DNA of 64,000 nt from Rossellomorea orangium (GTDB taxonomy: Bacteria; Bacillota; Bacilli; Bacillales; Bacillaceae_B). A program made the position numbers and the translations under genes. Below are positions 1 to 9,007 of this stretch, in pieces. Below the pieces are notes generated by a model. It did no database searches. It saw only the letters and a program-made list of their open reading frames with translations, and had not been told where the DNA came from. Each line of letters starts with the position of its first letter. The stretch's first letter is position 1. The DNA is taken from assembly GCF_019334305.1 (NCBI RefSeq), contig NZ_JAHWGH010000014.1, positions 248,001 to 312,000 on the forward strand. The letters run 5' to 3'.

Positions 1-56
1 ATAACATTACTTTTATTAAGAAATCCACCTTCCACCACTGGTCCTTTCCTGCAAAA

Positions 57-317
57 CTAATAAGAATTTATCGCTATGATTCCCAACAACACAACTAACC
101 CTATTCGGTAAAATGCTTTTTCTTTCTTCGTCGCACCCATTTTGTCATCTGCAAATTTGAAATACGATATAAGTAAAAGAGATCCGAACATCATAAACCC
201 GTATCCAACATGATCCTTTGCAAAGGAAAGGTTCCTAAAGATCGCCAATCCGATGAGCAGGAGCCCTGAATAACCCAGTATGAGATGAATATGCTTTCTG
301 GCTTCTTCTTCCTTCAT
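57..317 (-). CDS. Small integral membrane protein, unknown function
   Basis: An 86-residue protein with a charged start (KEEEARKH), then about three hydrophobic segments (roughly residues 13-27, 39-51 and 69-84) separated by short charged loops. The start is an ATG preceded by AAAGGGG at good spacing. It follows the tiny gene at 340-429 in the same direction and probably shares its transcript. I do not recognise the family; the composition suggests a small inner-membrane protein. Confidence 0.7.
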   Translation of the reverse strand: MKEEEARKHIHLILGYSGLLLIGLAIFRNLSFAKDHVGYGFMMFGSLLLISYFKFADDKMGATKKEKAFYRIGLVVLLGIIAINSY

Positions 318-339
318 GTTAAAGTCCCCTTTTCAATAC

Positions 340-429
340 CTATTGCCTATTGGGCTCTTCTTTATTGCCCACGATCCAGGACAGTGCTAACACGGCCCCT
401 GTTACGACGATCGGTGTGAGTAGATTCAT
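340..429 (-). CDS. 29-residue single-span membrane peptide
   Basis: Too short for usual gene callers. It reads MNLLTPIVVTGAVLALSWIV followed by a polar tail GNKEEPNRQ, so it has one membrane span with the charged end probably in the cytoplasm. A strong GGAGGGG ribosome binding site sits 5-7 bases before the ATG. It lies between the phospholipase-like gene and the 86-residue membrane protein, all on the minus strand. Function unknown; the binding site and clean hydrophobic/charged split argue that it is translated. Confidence 0.6.
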   Translation of the reverse strand: MNLLTPIVVTGAVLALSWIVGNKEEPNRQ

Positions 430-440
430 AAAGTCCCCTC

Positions 441-1139
441 CTATCCTTTCTTTATTGAGTATGATTCACAGAATGCCTCTTCTCGAAAGGTTGAATCCAA
501 GATATCCTCCAACTTCTCCGTTGTCTCATCCACAAACCGGGTCACTTCATCCGGGGTTAAATAGTCGAATGGATAATCCGGTTCCAAGGCGAAGGCATAG
601 GAATCACTATAATAAAACTCCGAGATCCGCTTGATTTGTCTGGTAATCTGATTTTCCGGAAAGATGTCCAGGTAATCTGGGAAACTCCCGATATGCTGAA
701 AAACCCGATGAAAAATCGTATCCGTGTTTTCCTGTAAATACACAAAGTCCGCACCATACCAGTTCCCTTTTACCTTTTTCGTGTATTCCGGCGTTCCAAG
801 TATCGTTTGATATACCGGTTCTTTCTTCTTTTCCCGATGCATCCTGCTCCACTCTACATCGGTCACGAGATGAAGGTAGTAACCTAAATAAAAGGAGGCT
901 CGGGGATCGGTGAAATCATCTTCCTCATGTATGTATTTATTCAAAAACAGATCCGGGTTTATACTCCCATCATCCTTAAAATGAGTGGCGATTTTATCAG
1001 GATAGAAGATTCCTGTATCTGGATCAGGCAGCCCGCAATCCGGTCCGATATTCCCCACGACAAACTCTTTCTCTGCTACCTGTAATCCTTTATTCAGCAG
1101 ATTCTCTGCGATTCTAAAATGTACCATCCATGTGGCCAT
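441..1139 (-). CDS. Zinc-dependent phospholipase C family-like protein
   Basis: About 232 residues. The start chosen is the internal ATG (MATWMVHFR), which has an AAGGAG site; the longer open frame upstream has none. Family features are an N-terminal WMVHFRIAENLL helix, FVVGNIGPDCG with a His/Asp-rich surround, HFKDDG, and YLGYYLHLVTDVEW in the middle. These resemble the metal-binding helices of the bacterial zinc-dependent phospholipase C/S1-P1 nuclease fold. No signal peptide is visible, so the protein is probably cytoplasmic and its true substrate is unknown. It is 5 bases downstream of the 94-residue membrane protein gene. Confidence 0.6.
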   Translation of the reverse strand: MATWMVHFRIAENLLNKGLQVAEKEFVVGNIGPDCGLPDPDTGIFYPDKIATHFKDDGSINPDLFLNKYIHEEDDFTDPRASFYLGYYLHLVTDVEWSRMHREKKKEPVYQTILGTPEYTKKVKGNWYGADFVYLQENTDTIFHRVFQHIGSFPDYLDIFPENQITRQIKRISEFYYSDSYAFALEPDYPFDYLTPDEVTRFVDETTEKLEDILDSTFREEAFCESYSIKKG

Positions 1140-1144
1140 TACGC

Positions 1145-1429
1145 TCAGCTCCTTATTTTTCTGATAATCAAATACACGATAAATCCAACCAAATATAAAC
1201 CGCTCAGCAGCCAAATATAGGTGAACGGGTTGGTCTTAAGAGCGATGAGCAACACATCCACCGGGTAAATATCACTGCAGTATTGAACATCCTGAGGGGT
1301 GAAAATGAACATCGGTTTACACTCAGACTGCGACAAATAAGCAATCTTGCTCGTGATGAAGATAGAATAAACGTATGAAATAAGAAAAATTGGAATTGAC
1401 AGCACCCAGAGAATCCACCATTTTTTCAT
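1145..1429 (-). CDS. Small two-span membrane protein, unknown
   Basis: 94 residues. An N-terminal hydrophobic segment (about residues 3-25) could be an uncleaved anchor. A middle extracytoplasmic stretch has two cysteines (SECKP and VQYCSD) that could form a disulphide, and a second span (about 71-90) ends in a basic IRKIRS tail. The ATG follows a strong AAGGAGGGG site. It lies between the FtsW/RodA gene and the phospholipase-like gene and is probably cotranscribed with both. Family not recognised. Confidence 0.65.
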   Translation of the reverse strand: MKKWWILWVLSIPIFLISYVYSIFITSKIAYLSQSECKPMFIFTPQDVQYCSDIYPVDVLLIALKTNPFTYIWLLSGLYLVGFIVYLIIRKIRS

Positions 1430-1440
1430 CGTACCCCTCC

Positions 1441-2601
1441 TTACTCTTTACTCCCGAACATATACACATTGGTTGTGGCCGATACGTTATTGATAATACT
1501 CAAAGCGAAGATCGTACCGAGTACAGAACTCCCCCCATAACTGAGCATCGGAAGCGGTATCCCGGTGATTGGGACCAGTCCGATGACCATCCCCACATTT
1601 TCAAATATATGAAAGGTCAGCATGGAAATGACGCCGGCACCGATGAGGATTTCATATTGACCTTTATTCCGTAATACGATGGTAATGATTTTATAGATCA
1701 ACACGAAATACAGGCACAGGACGATGGACGATCCGATAAACCCGAATTCCTCCCCTATCACCGTGAAGATGAAATCGGAGTGGGCTTCAGGGACGGCCAC
1801 CTGTCCATCATTGAAACCTTTTCCCGTCATCTTGCCTGATCCTGATGCAAGGATGGATAATCTTAATTGATAGCCTATCCCCTGGCCGTTTCCGAATGGA
1901 TCCAACCACGAGTAGATTCGATCCAGCTGATACTGACCCATGAACGATAACAATACTCCCGGGCGGTACATGAACAGCCACACCAGTGAAGCGATGCTTG
2001 ATACCCCTAAGAATGATAAGAGCAAGAGGATATATTTATTGATTCCTGATATAAAAATCATTCCGATCATGATACACATGATGACCATCCCTGTTCCTGC
2101 ATCGGGCTGCTTCAGGATGAACGCCAAAGGGATGAAGGTGACGGTCACGACTTTAATCAATAAGAAAGAATCAGAAGACAGCGACCTCTCTTCAACCTTT
2201 TCATTGTGGCGGGAAATGACATGGGCCAAGAAGAGAATGAGAAAGACCTTCATGAATTCCGAAGGCTGCAAGGAACCGAAGCCGGGGATCGAAAACCATG
2301 CCTTCGTTCCTTTAATGATTGGCGCAATGCTCGATGGGGCTACCATCAGGAAGGCCAGCAGCAAAACGCCAAATCCGTATAAATAGGGTGACAGTCTCCT
2401 CAATTGCTCAAAATCAAAGTAATACACGATGGAGGTCAACAGTGCTCCGCCAATGAACCAGATACTTTGCTTCATGGCGAAATTGTCTTCGTAAGGTAAA
2501 TATTTTTGCGCGCTGTAGATCGACACGCAGCTGATGATCATGAACACAAACACAAGAAACATTAAATCCAGATCGAACTTCTTCCATTTACTCGTTTCCA
2601 T
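1441..2601 (-). CDS. FtsW/RodA/SpoVE (SEDS) family peptidoglycan polymerase
   Basis: 386 residues with about ten membrane segments. Members of this family polymerise lipid II glycan strands with a partner penicillin-binding protein. Recognisable motifs are PSEFMKVFLILFLA, LKQPDAGTGMV, EAHSDFIFTVIGEEFG (large extracytoplasmic loop) and PITGIPLPMLSYGGSS, the family's C-terminal signature. The start METSKWKK has an AAGGCGG site. No partner transpeptidase is adjacent, and the length is normal. Whether this is the elongation, division or sporulation paralogue cannot be decided here. Confidence 0.88.
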   Translation of the reverse strand: METSKWKKFDLDLMFLVFVFMIISCVSIYSAQKYLPYEDNFAMKQSIWFIGGALLTSIVYYFDFEQLRRLSPYLYGFGVLLLAFLMVAPSSIAPIIKGTKAWFSIPGFGSLQPSEFMKVFLILFLAHVISRHNEKVEERSLSSDSFLLIKVVTVTFIPLAFILKQPDAGTGMVIMCIMIGMIFISGINKYILLLLSFLGVSSIASLVWLFMYRPGVLLSFMGQYQLDRIYSWLDPFGNGQGIGYQLRLSILASGSGKMTGKGFNDGQVAVPEAHSDFIFTVIGEEFGFIGSSIVLCLYFVLIYKIITIVLRNKGQYEILIGAGVISMLTFHIFENVGMVIGLVPITGIPLPMLSYGGSSVLGTIFALSIINNVSATTNVYMFGSKE

Positions 2602-2710
2602 AGCCCCGCCTTTCTAAAGAACATTCTTCTATAATAGACGATTATAGCCGGAGAGAAGTTTCACAAATATCCCCCCCTTTTCCATTTTCATGAAAATACT
2701 GAAAGAATTG

Positions 2711-2739
2711 TTGAAATATCACGAATAATTTGAAATAAT
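2711..2739 (+). promoter_or_regulatory. Promoter of the shared TTTGA-AATAAT class
   Basis: TTGAAA, 17 bases, then AATAAT, with TTTGA immediately before the -10 and TGGAATT after it. It lies about 55 bases before the polysaccharide deacetylase start. Five other promoters in the window share this layout (see findings). Confidence 0.6.
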
Positions 2740-2793
2740 TGGAATTGCTCCATTCCAGAAGGATGACTTTTTCACCAGAAAAGAGGATACGTG

Positions 2794-4146
2794 ATGTTAA
2801 AGAAGATTCCCTTTCGGAGGATACGCTGGCCCGGTTGGGTAGTGTTGGCAGCCATCGGTTTATCGTTCCTGTATGGCATGACGCAGCTGGTCGAGGCCAT
2901 TCGGTTCGAGCCTGAATCCAACAGACCGTCTCCTCTGACCATCGACTTTAAGACCGATAATGAGAATACGGATACATACACTATGTCCATCAAGATTCCG
3001 GTTATGGAAGATCAACACATAAAGAAACCCATCCAAGGTTGGATCAATGATGAGAAGAGAGCCTTTTTGCAAGAAGTAAAGGAGAATAAGAGTCAGTTTG
3101 GTAGCGGCTCCAGAGCCCATCTTGTCATTCAGGCAGACAGCAGAAAATCTGCAGGTGATACCATTCACATCCTCCTACACTCCTATCAGCTGGTTGATGA
3201 CGTCCGGGGAGAGGAGCATGTAAAGACGTTCACGATTAATACTGCTGAAAAAAAGATCGTCACTCTACCTGACATCATGGATACAAGTGAAGAGGCCGTC
3301 AATATGATACAAAAACGTCTCAAAGGACATCCGGGAGATAAAGTACAGAAGGCATTTCAGAACCCGGCATCATGGAACTGGACCCTCAACAATGAGGCAC
3401 TCACCCTGTACTTTAATGGTATCGATGAAGCGGGTCCAACCGAAGTGCAAATTCCGATTCATGTGATCCTTCCTTATCTGAAAGAAAAGACAGCAGGTGC
3501 TTTGAAAGTGGCCGGGACATCGGTTGAACCCGGAGAAAAATATGTCGCCCTCACCTTTGATGACGGGCCGGACCCGGACGTCACACCACGGATTCTTAAG
3601 GTATTGAAAGACCATGACGTCCATGCCACGTTTTTCATGCTAGGCAGTCAGGCTGAGAAGTACCCGGATATCGCGAAGGAAGTGGCAAAAGCCGGACATG
3701 AAATCGGTAATCACTCTGATCATCATAAAGACTTGACCAAAATCAGGAAAGAGGAAATGACGCAGGAGGTTCTTGCCTCAAGCAGGAAAATCATGAACGC
3801 GACGGGCCAGCTTCCCACCGTTCTTCGTCCGCCTTATGGGGCGATCAATAATGAAGTAGAGACGCTTGCCCACGATAACGGTTCGTCCCTCGTCCTCTGG
3901 TCCGTCGATTCACTTGATTGGAAAAACAAGAATGTAAATGCCATTCATTCCACGGTGCAGAAAGAAATGGCTCCTGGGGCCATCATTCTCCTGCATGATG
4001 TTCATTCCACCACGGCCGATGCACTCCCAGGATTATTGACCATGCTTGAAAAGGAAGGGTATGAATTCCTCACTGTCTCACAGCTCCAGTCGAAGCTGGC
4101 TGTGGAAACCGCTAGCCCTTTTTATGGGAATATGAAAAAGGGATGA
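2794..4146 (+). CDS. Membrane-anchored polysaccharide deacetylase, PdaC-like
   Basis: About 450 residues. One N-terminal membrane span (about 11-32) is followed by a ~200-residue extracellular region resembling the DUF4163/DUF3298 part of Bacillus PdaC, then a C-terminal NodB domain (about 250-440). The deacetylase motifs are all present: TFDDGPD with Asp257, HSDHH with His307 and His311 as metal ligands, RPPYG, SVDSLDW and the last motif LLHDVH. It probably removes acetyl groups from peptidoglycan sugars outside the cell. An overlapping GTG at 2791 is possible, but the ATG at 2794 has better spacing to AGAGGAT. Confidence 0.85.
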   Translation: MLKKIPFRRIRWPGWVVLAAIGLSFLYGMTQLVEAIRFEPESNRPSPLTIDFKTDNENTDTYTMSIKIPVMEDQHIKKPIQGWINDEKRAFLQEVKENKSQFGSGSRAHLVIQADSRKSAGDTIHILLHSYQLVDDVRGEEHVKTFTINTAEKKIVTLPDIMDTSEEAVNMIQKRLKGHPGDKVQKAFQNPASWNWTLNNEALTLYFNGIDEAGPTEVQIPIHVILPYLKEKTAGALKVAGTSVEPGEKYVALTFDDGPDPDVTPRILKVLKDHDVHATFFMLGSQAEKYPDIAKEVAKAGHEIGNHSDHHKDLTKIRKEEMTQEVLASSRKIMNATGQLPTVLRPPYGAINNEVETLAHDNGSSLVLWSVDSLDWKNKNVNAIHSTVQKEMAPGAIILLHDVHSTTADALPGLLTMLEKEGYEFLTVSQLQSKLAVETASPFYGNMKKG

Positions 4147-4168
4147 AGCCCACTAGAGCTTCATCCCC
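4135..4168. terminator. Hairpin between convergent genes
   Basis: GGGATGAAGC and GCTTCATCCC form a 10-bp stem. Read on the minus strand it is followed by TTTTTC, so it mainly serves the minus operon ending at 4174. The left arm overlaps the deacetylase stop region. Confidence 0.7.
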
Positions 4169-4173
4169 ATCCC

Positions 4174-4770
4174 TTATTCGTCATTCATTCCCTTACCGTC
4201 CAGAATATGCTGCACATACTTCTCAACCCTCGACTCCCGGGTCTTCGACTGTTTCGCTTTGGAGATATAAAGGATATAGGCACGCTGACGTCCCGGAGTC
4301 AGTGCTTCAAAAGCTATTTTCAACTCGGGCATTTCCTCGAATTTTTGCTGAAGTTCAAGTGGTGTCACGTATTCTTCCGTCTTTTTCAGTTCCACTTGAA
4401 GCCCTGCTTTTTCCACCTCGATCGCTTCCTGTATATACGCTTCCAGGATCGGTTTCATTTCAATGATCTCTTCCGCACTCGTGAAGCGTATTTGCCGGGC
4501 TGACTGTACATTCTCCGTCTGTTGAATGAGAATACGTTGAGGATCCTTGAGCAGTGCACCTTTGTGAAACAGCAAAGCACAGTAGTCTTTAAATCCATGC
4601 ATCAACACGATGTTTTTCCCATCTAACGTGTAACAAGGATGCATCCATTTGATTTCTTCTTCCAGCTCTTCAAAGGAAAGAAGGATGCTTCTCAGCCTTT
4701 CATATTCTTCCTGCCACTGCTTCGCTTTTTTTATAAATCCATCCACTTTGCGATTTGGCTTGATCAACAT
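4174..4770 (-). CDS. YdeI family protein (DUF1801 fold)
   Basis: 198 residues. The N-terminal part (IKWMHPCYTLDGKNIVLMHG, LLFHKGALLKDP) matches the DUF1801/YdhG fold. The C-terminal part (LTPGRQRAYILYISKAKQSKTRESRVEK) is the YdeI-type tail of the bacteriocin-protection/OmpD-associated group. No signal peptide. The ATG has an AAAGGGG site. It lies 16 bases after the next DUF1801 gene, so the two are probably cotranscribed. Biochemical role unknown. Confidence 0.75.
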   Translation of the reverse strand: MLIKPNRKVDGFIKKAKQWQEEYERLRSILLSFEELEEEIKWMHPCYTLDGKNIVLMHGFKDYCALLFHKGALLKDPQRILIQQTENVQSARQIRFTSAEEIIEMKPILEAYIQEAIEVEKAGLQVELKKTEEYVTPLELQQKFEEMPELKIAFEALTPGRQRAYILYISKAKQSKTRESRVEKYVQHILDGKGMNDE

Positions 4771-4786
4771 ACAACACCCCTTTCTT

Positions 4787-5158
4787 CTATTTTCGCCAAA
4801 AGCCCGTGAATTCAGCTTTTTCCTGAATATTATAGGTGATCATATCTTCAAGCAGCTTATAATCGACGGAATCTTTCCATGGAATGCGGAATAATCCTTT
4901 CGTGGCACTGTATCCGGCTTCTTTGATCCGATTGGCAAAGTGCACCATTGTGACTTCTTCTGGTGCAACGCTCGCATGATGCTTCGCAGTGGAAATTCCG
5001 ATGATAAAGGTGCCGTGATCCGTGAACATCGGGGTGTTCCACTTGATTGCGGGTTCCAATTGGGGGAATGTCTCCTGCACCCACGTCAGAATTTCCTCCA
5101 TCCGATGGCGGTGATCAGGTTGATCAATCCCTTCTAAATAGCTCGAAAAGACGTCCAT
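4787..5158 (-). CDS. DUF1801 / iron-chaperone-like protein
   Basis: 123 residues of the YdhG/frataxin-like DUF1801 family. Motifs include [29 protein letters not shown] and a C-terminal [11 protein letters not shown]. Some Bacillus members were described as iron chaperones, but this copy is assigned by family only. A strong AAGGAGG site precedes the ATG. It starts a two-gene unit with the YdeI-like gene and follows the acetyltransferase closely. Confidence 0.7.
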   Translation of the reverse strand: MDVFSSYLEGIDQPDHRHRMEEILTWVQETFPQLEPAIKWNTPMFTDHGTFIIGISTAKHHASVAPEEVTMVHFANRIKEAGYSATKGLFRIPWKDSVDYKLLEDMITYNIQEKAEFTGFWRK

Positions 5159-5174
5159 ATGATATCCTCCTTAT

Positions 5175-5714
5175 TTATGCTTTTCTTCGTAAAATGGTGA
5201 TAAAGCCGTCCAGTATATCATGTGAAATCGTGAATCCTTTTCTCTGATAGAATGCCAGGGCATCATCATTCCCATTCGAGGTGAATACAAAATAATCCTC
5301 GACATTTTTAAACCCTGCCAACCACTCCATCGACATAGTGTACAGTTTCGATCCGATCCCAAATTGTCGATACCCTTCTTTTATGTAGAACTGCGAGAGA
5401 CACCCTACGTTCTCTTTTTTGACAGTCGTAAGATCGAAAAACGTGGCAAAGTCATTCGAATAGGCTTCCTTTGGTGAGATGTTCGTATACACATAGGCGA
5501 TGATCTCGTTCTTTTTTTCGGTATCTTTGACGACCACCAGATAATTATGTACGGCATTATTTATAGACGGCAGCATGCGCGTGTCAAAATTCATGCTGTC
5601 AAACCGTTCCGGTGCAATGGTTGCTTTCGACTTTTGGAAAGCCATCAGTTCATTGCACAGTTCCCGGCAGGATTCAGCCTGTTCTTCAGGGATGACTTCG
5701 TATATGAGTTCCAC
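5175..5714 (-). CDS. GNAT family N-acetyltransferase
   Basis: About 179 residues. The open frame extends to an ATG at 5744, but AAAGGAGGG lies inside that extension, so translation more likely begins at the GTG at 5714 (VELIYEVIPEE). The acetyl-CoA motif is YRQFGIGSKLYTMSMEWL (the Q/RxxGxG/A signature), followed by NDDALAFYQRKGF, typical of the fold. An upstream CLSQFYIKEGYR strand is also typical. Substrate not predictable. Confidence 0.75.
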   Translation of the reverse strand: MELIYEVIPEEQAESCRELCNELMAFQKSKATIAPERFDSMNFDTRMLPSINNAVHNYLVVVKDTEKKNEIIAYVYTNISPKEAYSNDFATFFDLTTVKKENVGCLSQFYIKEGYRQFGIGSKLYTMSMEWLAGFKNVEDYFVFTSNGNDDALAFYQRKGFTISHDILDGFITILRRKA

Positions 5715-5829
5715 CTCTGCATTCCCTCCTTTTACACGATCCATTTACTATATTATTTTCTCTTCCCCCTTCCTGTTTCCCTTTAAAAAGGGGTGTCAAA
5801 TTTCAAGTAACGATCCTTACTGTTTATAC

Positions 5830-5997
5830 TTATCCAACTTTAAAACATTCTTCACATAAAAACGTACCTTCATTATTCAAATAAGCTTTTATTTCTGTCA
5901 TACCTTTTCTTTCGGGGTATCGCATCTTTATGTAGACAACGTCATTTCCTTTTATTTCTCGTTCACATGTTGCACATTTTGGTTTATTTCCGAACAT
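5830..5997 (-). CDS. 55-residue zinc-ribbon protein
   Basis: Reads MFGNKPKCATCEREIKGNDV, continues with MRYPERKGMTEIKAYLNNEG and ends LCEECFKVG. Two CxxC pairs (CATC and CEEC) make a probable zinc ribbon. Very similar small Bacillus proteins are often mislabelled as hydroxamate-transport components. AAGGAGG lies directly against an ATG at 6003, so the second ATG at 5997 with 6-base spacing is the better start. A promoter of the shared class lies about 95 bases upstream. Confidence 0.7.
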   Translation of the reverse strand: MFGNKPKCATCEREIKGNDVVYIKMRYPERKGMTEIKAYLNNEGTFLCEECFKVG

Positions 5998-6091
5998 TTT
6001 CATCCTCCTTTATCTAATGGTGAAGCTTCAATACCTTATCGACTATTTTGTGAGTTACAACATAACTACCTGTTTACCCTTAATATAGTAG

Positions 6092-6120
6092 ATTATTTCA
6101 AACCCCTATCGTTTACTCAA
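6092..6120 (-). promoter_or_regulatory. Promoter of the shared TTTGA-AATAAT class
   Basis: On the minus strand TTGAGT, 17 bases, AATAAT, with TTTGA before the -10. The downstream TGGAA extension is absent here. It lies about 95 bases before the zinc-ribbon gene. Confidence 0.55.
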
Positions 6121-6173
6121 GCTTTATCTATACTAATAAGTTCCACGATGGGCCTTGGTTTACTTTCATTCCA

Positions 6174-6217
6174 TAAAAAAATCGATAAGGAAACAGATTC
6201 CTTATCGATTTTTTTAT
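6174..6217 (-). terminator. Terminator of the ars operon
   Basis: A perfect 12-bp stem, ATCGATAAGGAA with TTCCTTATCGAT around a 5-base loop, flanked by A and T runs on both sides. It lies just beyond the arsC stop and can work in both directions. Confidence 0.9.
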
Positions 6218-6253
6218 TATGGCTGACGTGGGTAAGCCCTTGCCAATCTTTTG

Positions 6254-6673
6254 TTATTCCCCTGTTTCTGCAAAACGGTGGATTCTCTCGCCTACCTCAT
6301 CACGAACGCGTTGGAAGAATGCCCATTTCTCTTCATCTGTTCCTTCCGCCTTCGCAGGGTCATCGAATCCCCAATGTACACGTTTCACTTGAGGAGGTGT
6401 CACCGGGCACTTATCCGCTGCGTCACCGCACAGTGTCACGACTAAGTCAGCGTTATTCAGAATTTCCGGGTCGATGATATCAGATGTTTGGTTCGTGATA
6501 TCGATATCGACTTCTTTCATTGCTTTCACCGCATTTGGGTTCAAGCCGTGTGCTTCAATCCCTGCACTGTAGACATTCCACTCGTCACCCAGGTGTTTTT
6601 TCGCCCAGCCTTCTGCCATTTGGCTTCGGCATGAATTACCTGTACATAGGAAATAGATAGTTTTCTTTGACAT
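6254..6673 (-). CDS. arsC: Arsenate reductase, thioredoxin-coupled
   Basis: 139 residues, the normal length for the Gram-positive low-molecular-weight phosphatase type. It reduces arsenate to arsenite using Cys10, Cys82 and Cys89, and all three are present: CTGNSCR at residues 10-16 (the CX5R loop) and [10 protein letters not shown] at 81-90. A good AAAGGAGA site precedes the ATG. It is the last gene of the arsR-arsB-arsC operon and supplies arsenite for the pump. Confidence 0.95.
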   Translation of the reverse strand: MSKKTIYFLCTGNSCRSQMAEGWAKKHLGDEWNVYSAGIEAHGLNPNAVKAMKEVDIDITNQTSDIIDPEILNNADLVVTLCGDAADKCPVTPPQVKRVHWGFDDPAKAEGTDEEKWAFFQRVRDEVGERIHRFAETGE

Positions 6674-6697
6674 GTTGAATCTCTCCTTTAGTGTTTG

Positions 6698-7987
6698 TTA
6701 GATGATTAATAACCAGAAATAAAGTCCGACCAGTGTGATGAATAGGGTTGGGATGGTCAGGATGATCCCTGTTTTAAAGTACGTCCCCCAGGAGATTTTC
6801 ACTCCTTTTAAAGAAAGGACGTGTAGCCATAATAATGTTGCCAATGATCCTATTGGGGTGATCTTCGGTCCAAGATCCGAGCCGATGACGTTAGCATAGA
6901 TCAACGCTTCACGCGTGACACCCGTCGTATCCGTACCGGCAATCGCCAGTGCATCGATCATCACCGTCGGCATATTGTTCATGACGGACGATAGGATCGC
7001 CGCGATGAAGCCCATTCCGACTGTGGCAGCGAATAACCCTTGATCAGCCGTCATTTGGATGACATCCGCTAACACATTAGTCAGCCCTACATTCCGCAGG
7101 CCATATACCACAACGTACATGCCGATCGAGAAGAACACGATCGCCCACGGAGCCCCTTTGATAACGGTTTTCGTATTGACCGCTGCACTTCTTCTGGCCA
7201 TGGCCAAGAAGAAGATGGCCACGATCCCTGCAATGATGGAAACCGGCAGACCGATGAATTCACTAGCGAAATAGCCGACAAGTAGGACTGAGAGCACCAA
7301 CCAGGAAAGGCGGAACATCTTGATGTCCTGTATGGCATCCACAGGTTTCTTCAATTGAGAGACATCATAATTCTTTGGAATGCTCTTTCTGAAAAAGAGA
7401 TACAGAACCAAGATGCTTGCTCCTAATGAAAACAGATTCGGCACGATCATCCGCGAAGCAAACTCCACAAACCCGATTCCGAAGAAGTCAGCGGAAACGA
7501 TGTTCACCAAGTTACTGACCACCAAAGGCAGGGACGTGGTGTCGGCAATGAATCCACTCGCTATGATAAATGGAAACACGAGCTTCTCACTGAAATTCAG
7601 GTTCCGTACCATCGCAAGGACGATTGGTGTCAGGATCAGCGCCGCTCCATCGTTGGCGAAAAGAGCCGCCACTACTGCACCAAGGAGTGACACATAAACG
7701 AACATCCTCACGCCGTTACCTTTTGCCGCCCTTGCCATGTGCAAGGCAGCCCATTCGAAAAATCCGATCTCATCCAGGATGAGAGAAATAATAATAATCG
7801 CAATAAATGCTAATGTCGCATTCCAGACGATGCCTGTCACATCCACAACATCATTGAAATCGACAACCCCCGCGATCAGCGCAAGCATGGCCCCGCCGAT
7901 TGCGGACCATCCGATAGAAAGACCTTTGGGCTGCCAAATGACAAGCACGAGGGTGATGAGAAAAATCACAGATGCTAATATAGTCAT
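6698..7987 (-). CDS. arsB: Arsenite efflux permease ArsB
   Basis: 429 residues with about 11-12 membrane segments, belonging to the ArsB group of the ion transporter superfamily. It exports arsenite (and probably antimonite). Typical features are [16 protein letters not shown], the [14 protein letters not shown] repeat and the C-terminal [17 protein letters not shown]. Starts ATG (MTILASVIF) behind AGGAGG at slightly long spacing. Between arsR and arsC, so it works without an ArsA ATPase. Confidence 0.93.
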   Translation of the reverse strand: MTILASVIFLITLVLVIWQPKGLSIGWSAIGGAMLALIAGVVDFNDVVDVTGIVWNATLAFIAIIIISLILDEIGFFEWAALHMARAAKGNGVRMFVYVSLLGAVVAALFANDGAALILTPIVLAMVRNLNFSEKLVFPFIIASGFIADTTSLPLVVSNLVNIVSADFFGIGFVEFASRMIVPNLFSLGASILVLYLFFRKSIPKNYDVSQLKKPVDAIQDIKMFRLSWLVLSVLLVGYFASEFIGLPVSIIAGIVAIFFLAMARRSAAVNTKTVIKGAPWAIVFFSIGMYVVVYGLRNVGLTNVLADVIQMTADQGLFAATVGMGFIAAILSSVMNNMPTVMIDALAIAGTDTTGVTREALIYANVIGSDLGPKITPIGSLATLLWLHVLSLKGVKISWGTYFKTGIILTIPTLFITLVGLYFWLLII

Positions 7988-8007
7988 AATTCCTTTTTAA
8001 CCTCCTA

Positions 8008-8340
8008 TTATTCACAAGAAATGCGTAAGCCCTGCTCCTCCAATTTCTTCAATTTGAAGTCCTGATTCGGCAGGTGGTCCAGGAGGCTTTGGATCATCGG
8101 GAAGTATTCACTCTCACGGTTAAGGGAGTAAATGATCCATTGACCACGGCGCTTCTCCCTTACAATCCCCACATCCTTTAATTTTCTGACATGTTGACTG
8201 ATGGCAGGCTGACTTGCTTGAAAGATTTCTACGAATTCACATACACAACAGTCGTTTGTGTCTAATATTTTGATCATGGTTAACCGGGTTTTATCCCCTA
8301 ATAACTTTAAAATCGTTGCGGCTTTGTCTATATCAGCCAT
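8008..8340 (-). CDS. arsR: Arsenic-responsive repressor ArsR
   Basis: 110 residues, winged helix of the ArsR/SmtB family. The metal-sensing box CCVCEFV (Cys31, Cys32, Cys34) lies at the DNA-recognition region, followed by QASQPAISQHVRKLKDVGIV. Binding of arsenite to these cysteines is known to release family members from DNA. AAGGAGG precedes the ATG. First gene of the ars operon; it should repress its own promoter just upstream. Confidence 0.93.
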   Translation of the reverse strand: MADIDKAATILKLLGDKTRLTMIKILDTNDCCVCEFVEIFQASQPAISQHVRKLKDVGIVREKRRGQWIIYSLNRESEYFPMIQSLLDHLPNQDFKLKKLEEQGLRISCE

Positions 8341-8372
8341 CCACTCGCCTCCTTATATTAATGTATGCTTAT

Positions 8373-8401
8373 ATAATAGTTCACTTATATATAGATTACA
8401 A
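8373..8401 (-). promoter_or_regulatory. ars operon promoter and probable ArsR operator
   Basis: On the minus strand TTGTAA, 17 bases, TATTAT. Two copies of ATATAAG (ATATAAGTGAAC and ATATAAGCATAC) 16 bases apart overlap the spacer and -10, a fitting place for ArsR. Promoter elements for the divergent acetyltransferase must share this region. Confidence 0.6.
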
Positions 8402-8439
8402 GACGTTTCTGTATTATTCTAAGGAAAAGGGGTGGCGAG

Positions 8440-8940
8440 ATGAAAAAGGGATATATAGATAAGATGCGAAAGGAAGATTGGGGGCGTGTAGCCGACATTT
8501 ATCGGGAGGGCATCGGAACGGGGAATGCAACCTTTCAAAAGGACGTCCCTTCCTGGGAAGAGTGGGATGCCAATCATTTACAAACAGGGCGGATCGTTGT
8601 GCGGTCAGAGGATTCAATATTAGGCTGGGCTGCCATGAGTCCTGTCTCTAGCCGAAGTGTATACAGAGGGGTGGCTGAGGTGAGCGTGTATGTTTCGACT
8701 TTGCATATGGGAAAAGGCTTCGGGAGCCTCCTCCTCGGTGCTTTAATTGAAGCAAGTGAACAACACGGGTATTGGACCCTTCAATCGGGGATATTCCCGG
8801 AAAACCGTGCAAGTATAAAACTTCATGAAAAACATGGCTTTCGAATTATTGGTTATCGTGAGAAGATCGGGAAGATGGATGGCGTTTGGAGGAATACGGT
8901 TTTGTTAGAGAGAAGAAGTAAAATTGTCGGATTAGAATGA
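8440..8940 (+). CDS. GNAT acetyltransferase, phosphinothricin/methionine-sulfone type
   Basis: 166 residues. Resembles the YwnH/Pat group that acetylates phosphinothricin or methionine sulfoximine: IYREGIGTGNATFQKDVPSW near the N-terminus, LGWAAMSPVSSRSVYRGVAE, then HMGKGFGSLLLGALI (acetyl-CoA loop) and ENRASIKLHEKHGFR. Starts ATG behind GGGGTGG. Divergent from the ars operon. The family call is firm, but the real substrate is uncertain. Confidence 0.82.
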   Translation: MKKGYIDKMRKEDWGRVADIYREGIGTGNATFQKDVPSWEEWDANHLQTGRIVVRSEDSILGWAAMSPVSSRSVYRGVAEVSVYVSTLHMGKGFGSLLLGALIEASEQHGYWTLQSGIFPENRASIKLHEKHGFRIIGYREKIGKMDGVWRNTVLLERRSKIVGLE

Positions 8941-9007
8941 AAAACCCGGGGACTGAGCCACCGGGATAGGGTTTTGGAGTTGGCCATATTTTTCAATAAT
9001 GACTCCA

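Noticed and set aside
441-1214. Longer start for the phospholipase-like gene
   Set aside because: The first 25 codons lack a ribosome site and overlap the coding part of the upstream gene.
2729-2746. Fur/PerR-type operator reading of TTGAAATAATTGGAA
   Set aside because: The 7-1-7 symmetry is poor (about 11 of 15 positions), and the fixed 17-base distance to a TTG box fits a promoter better.
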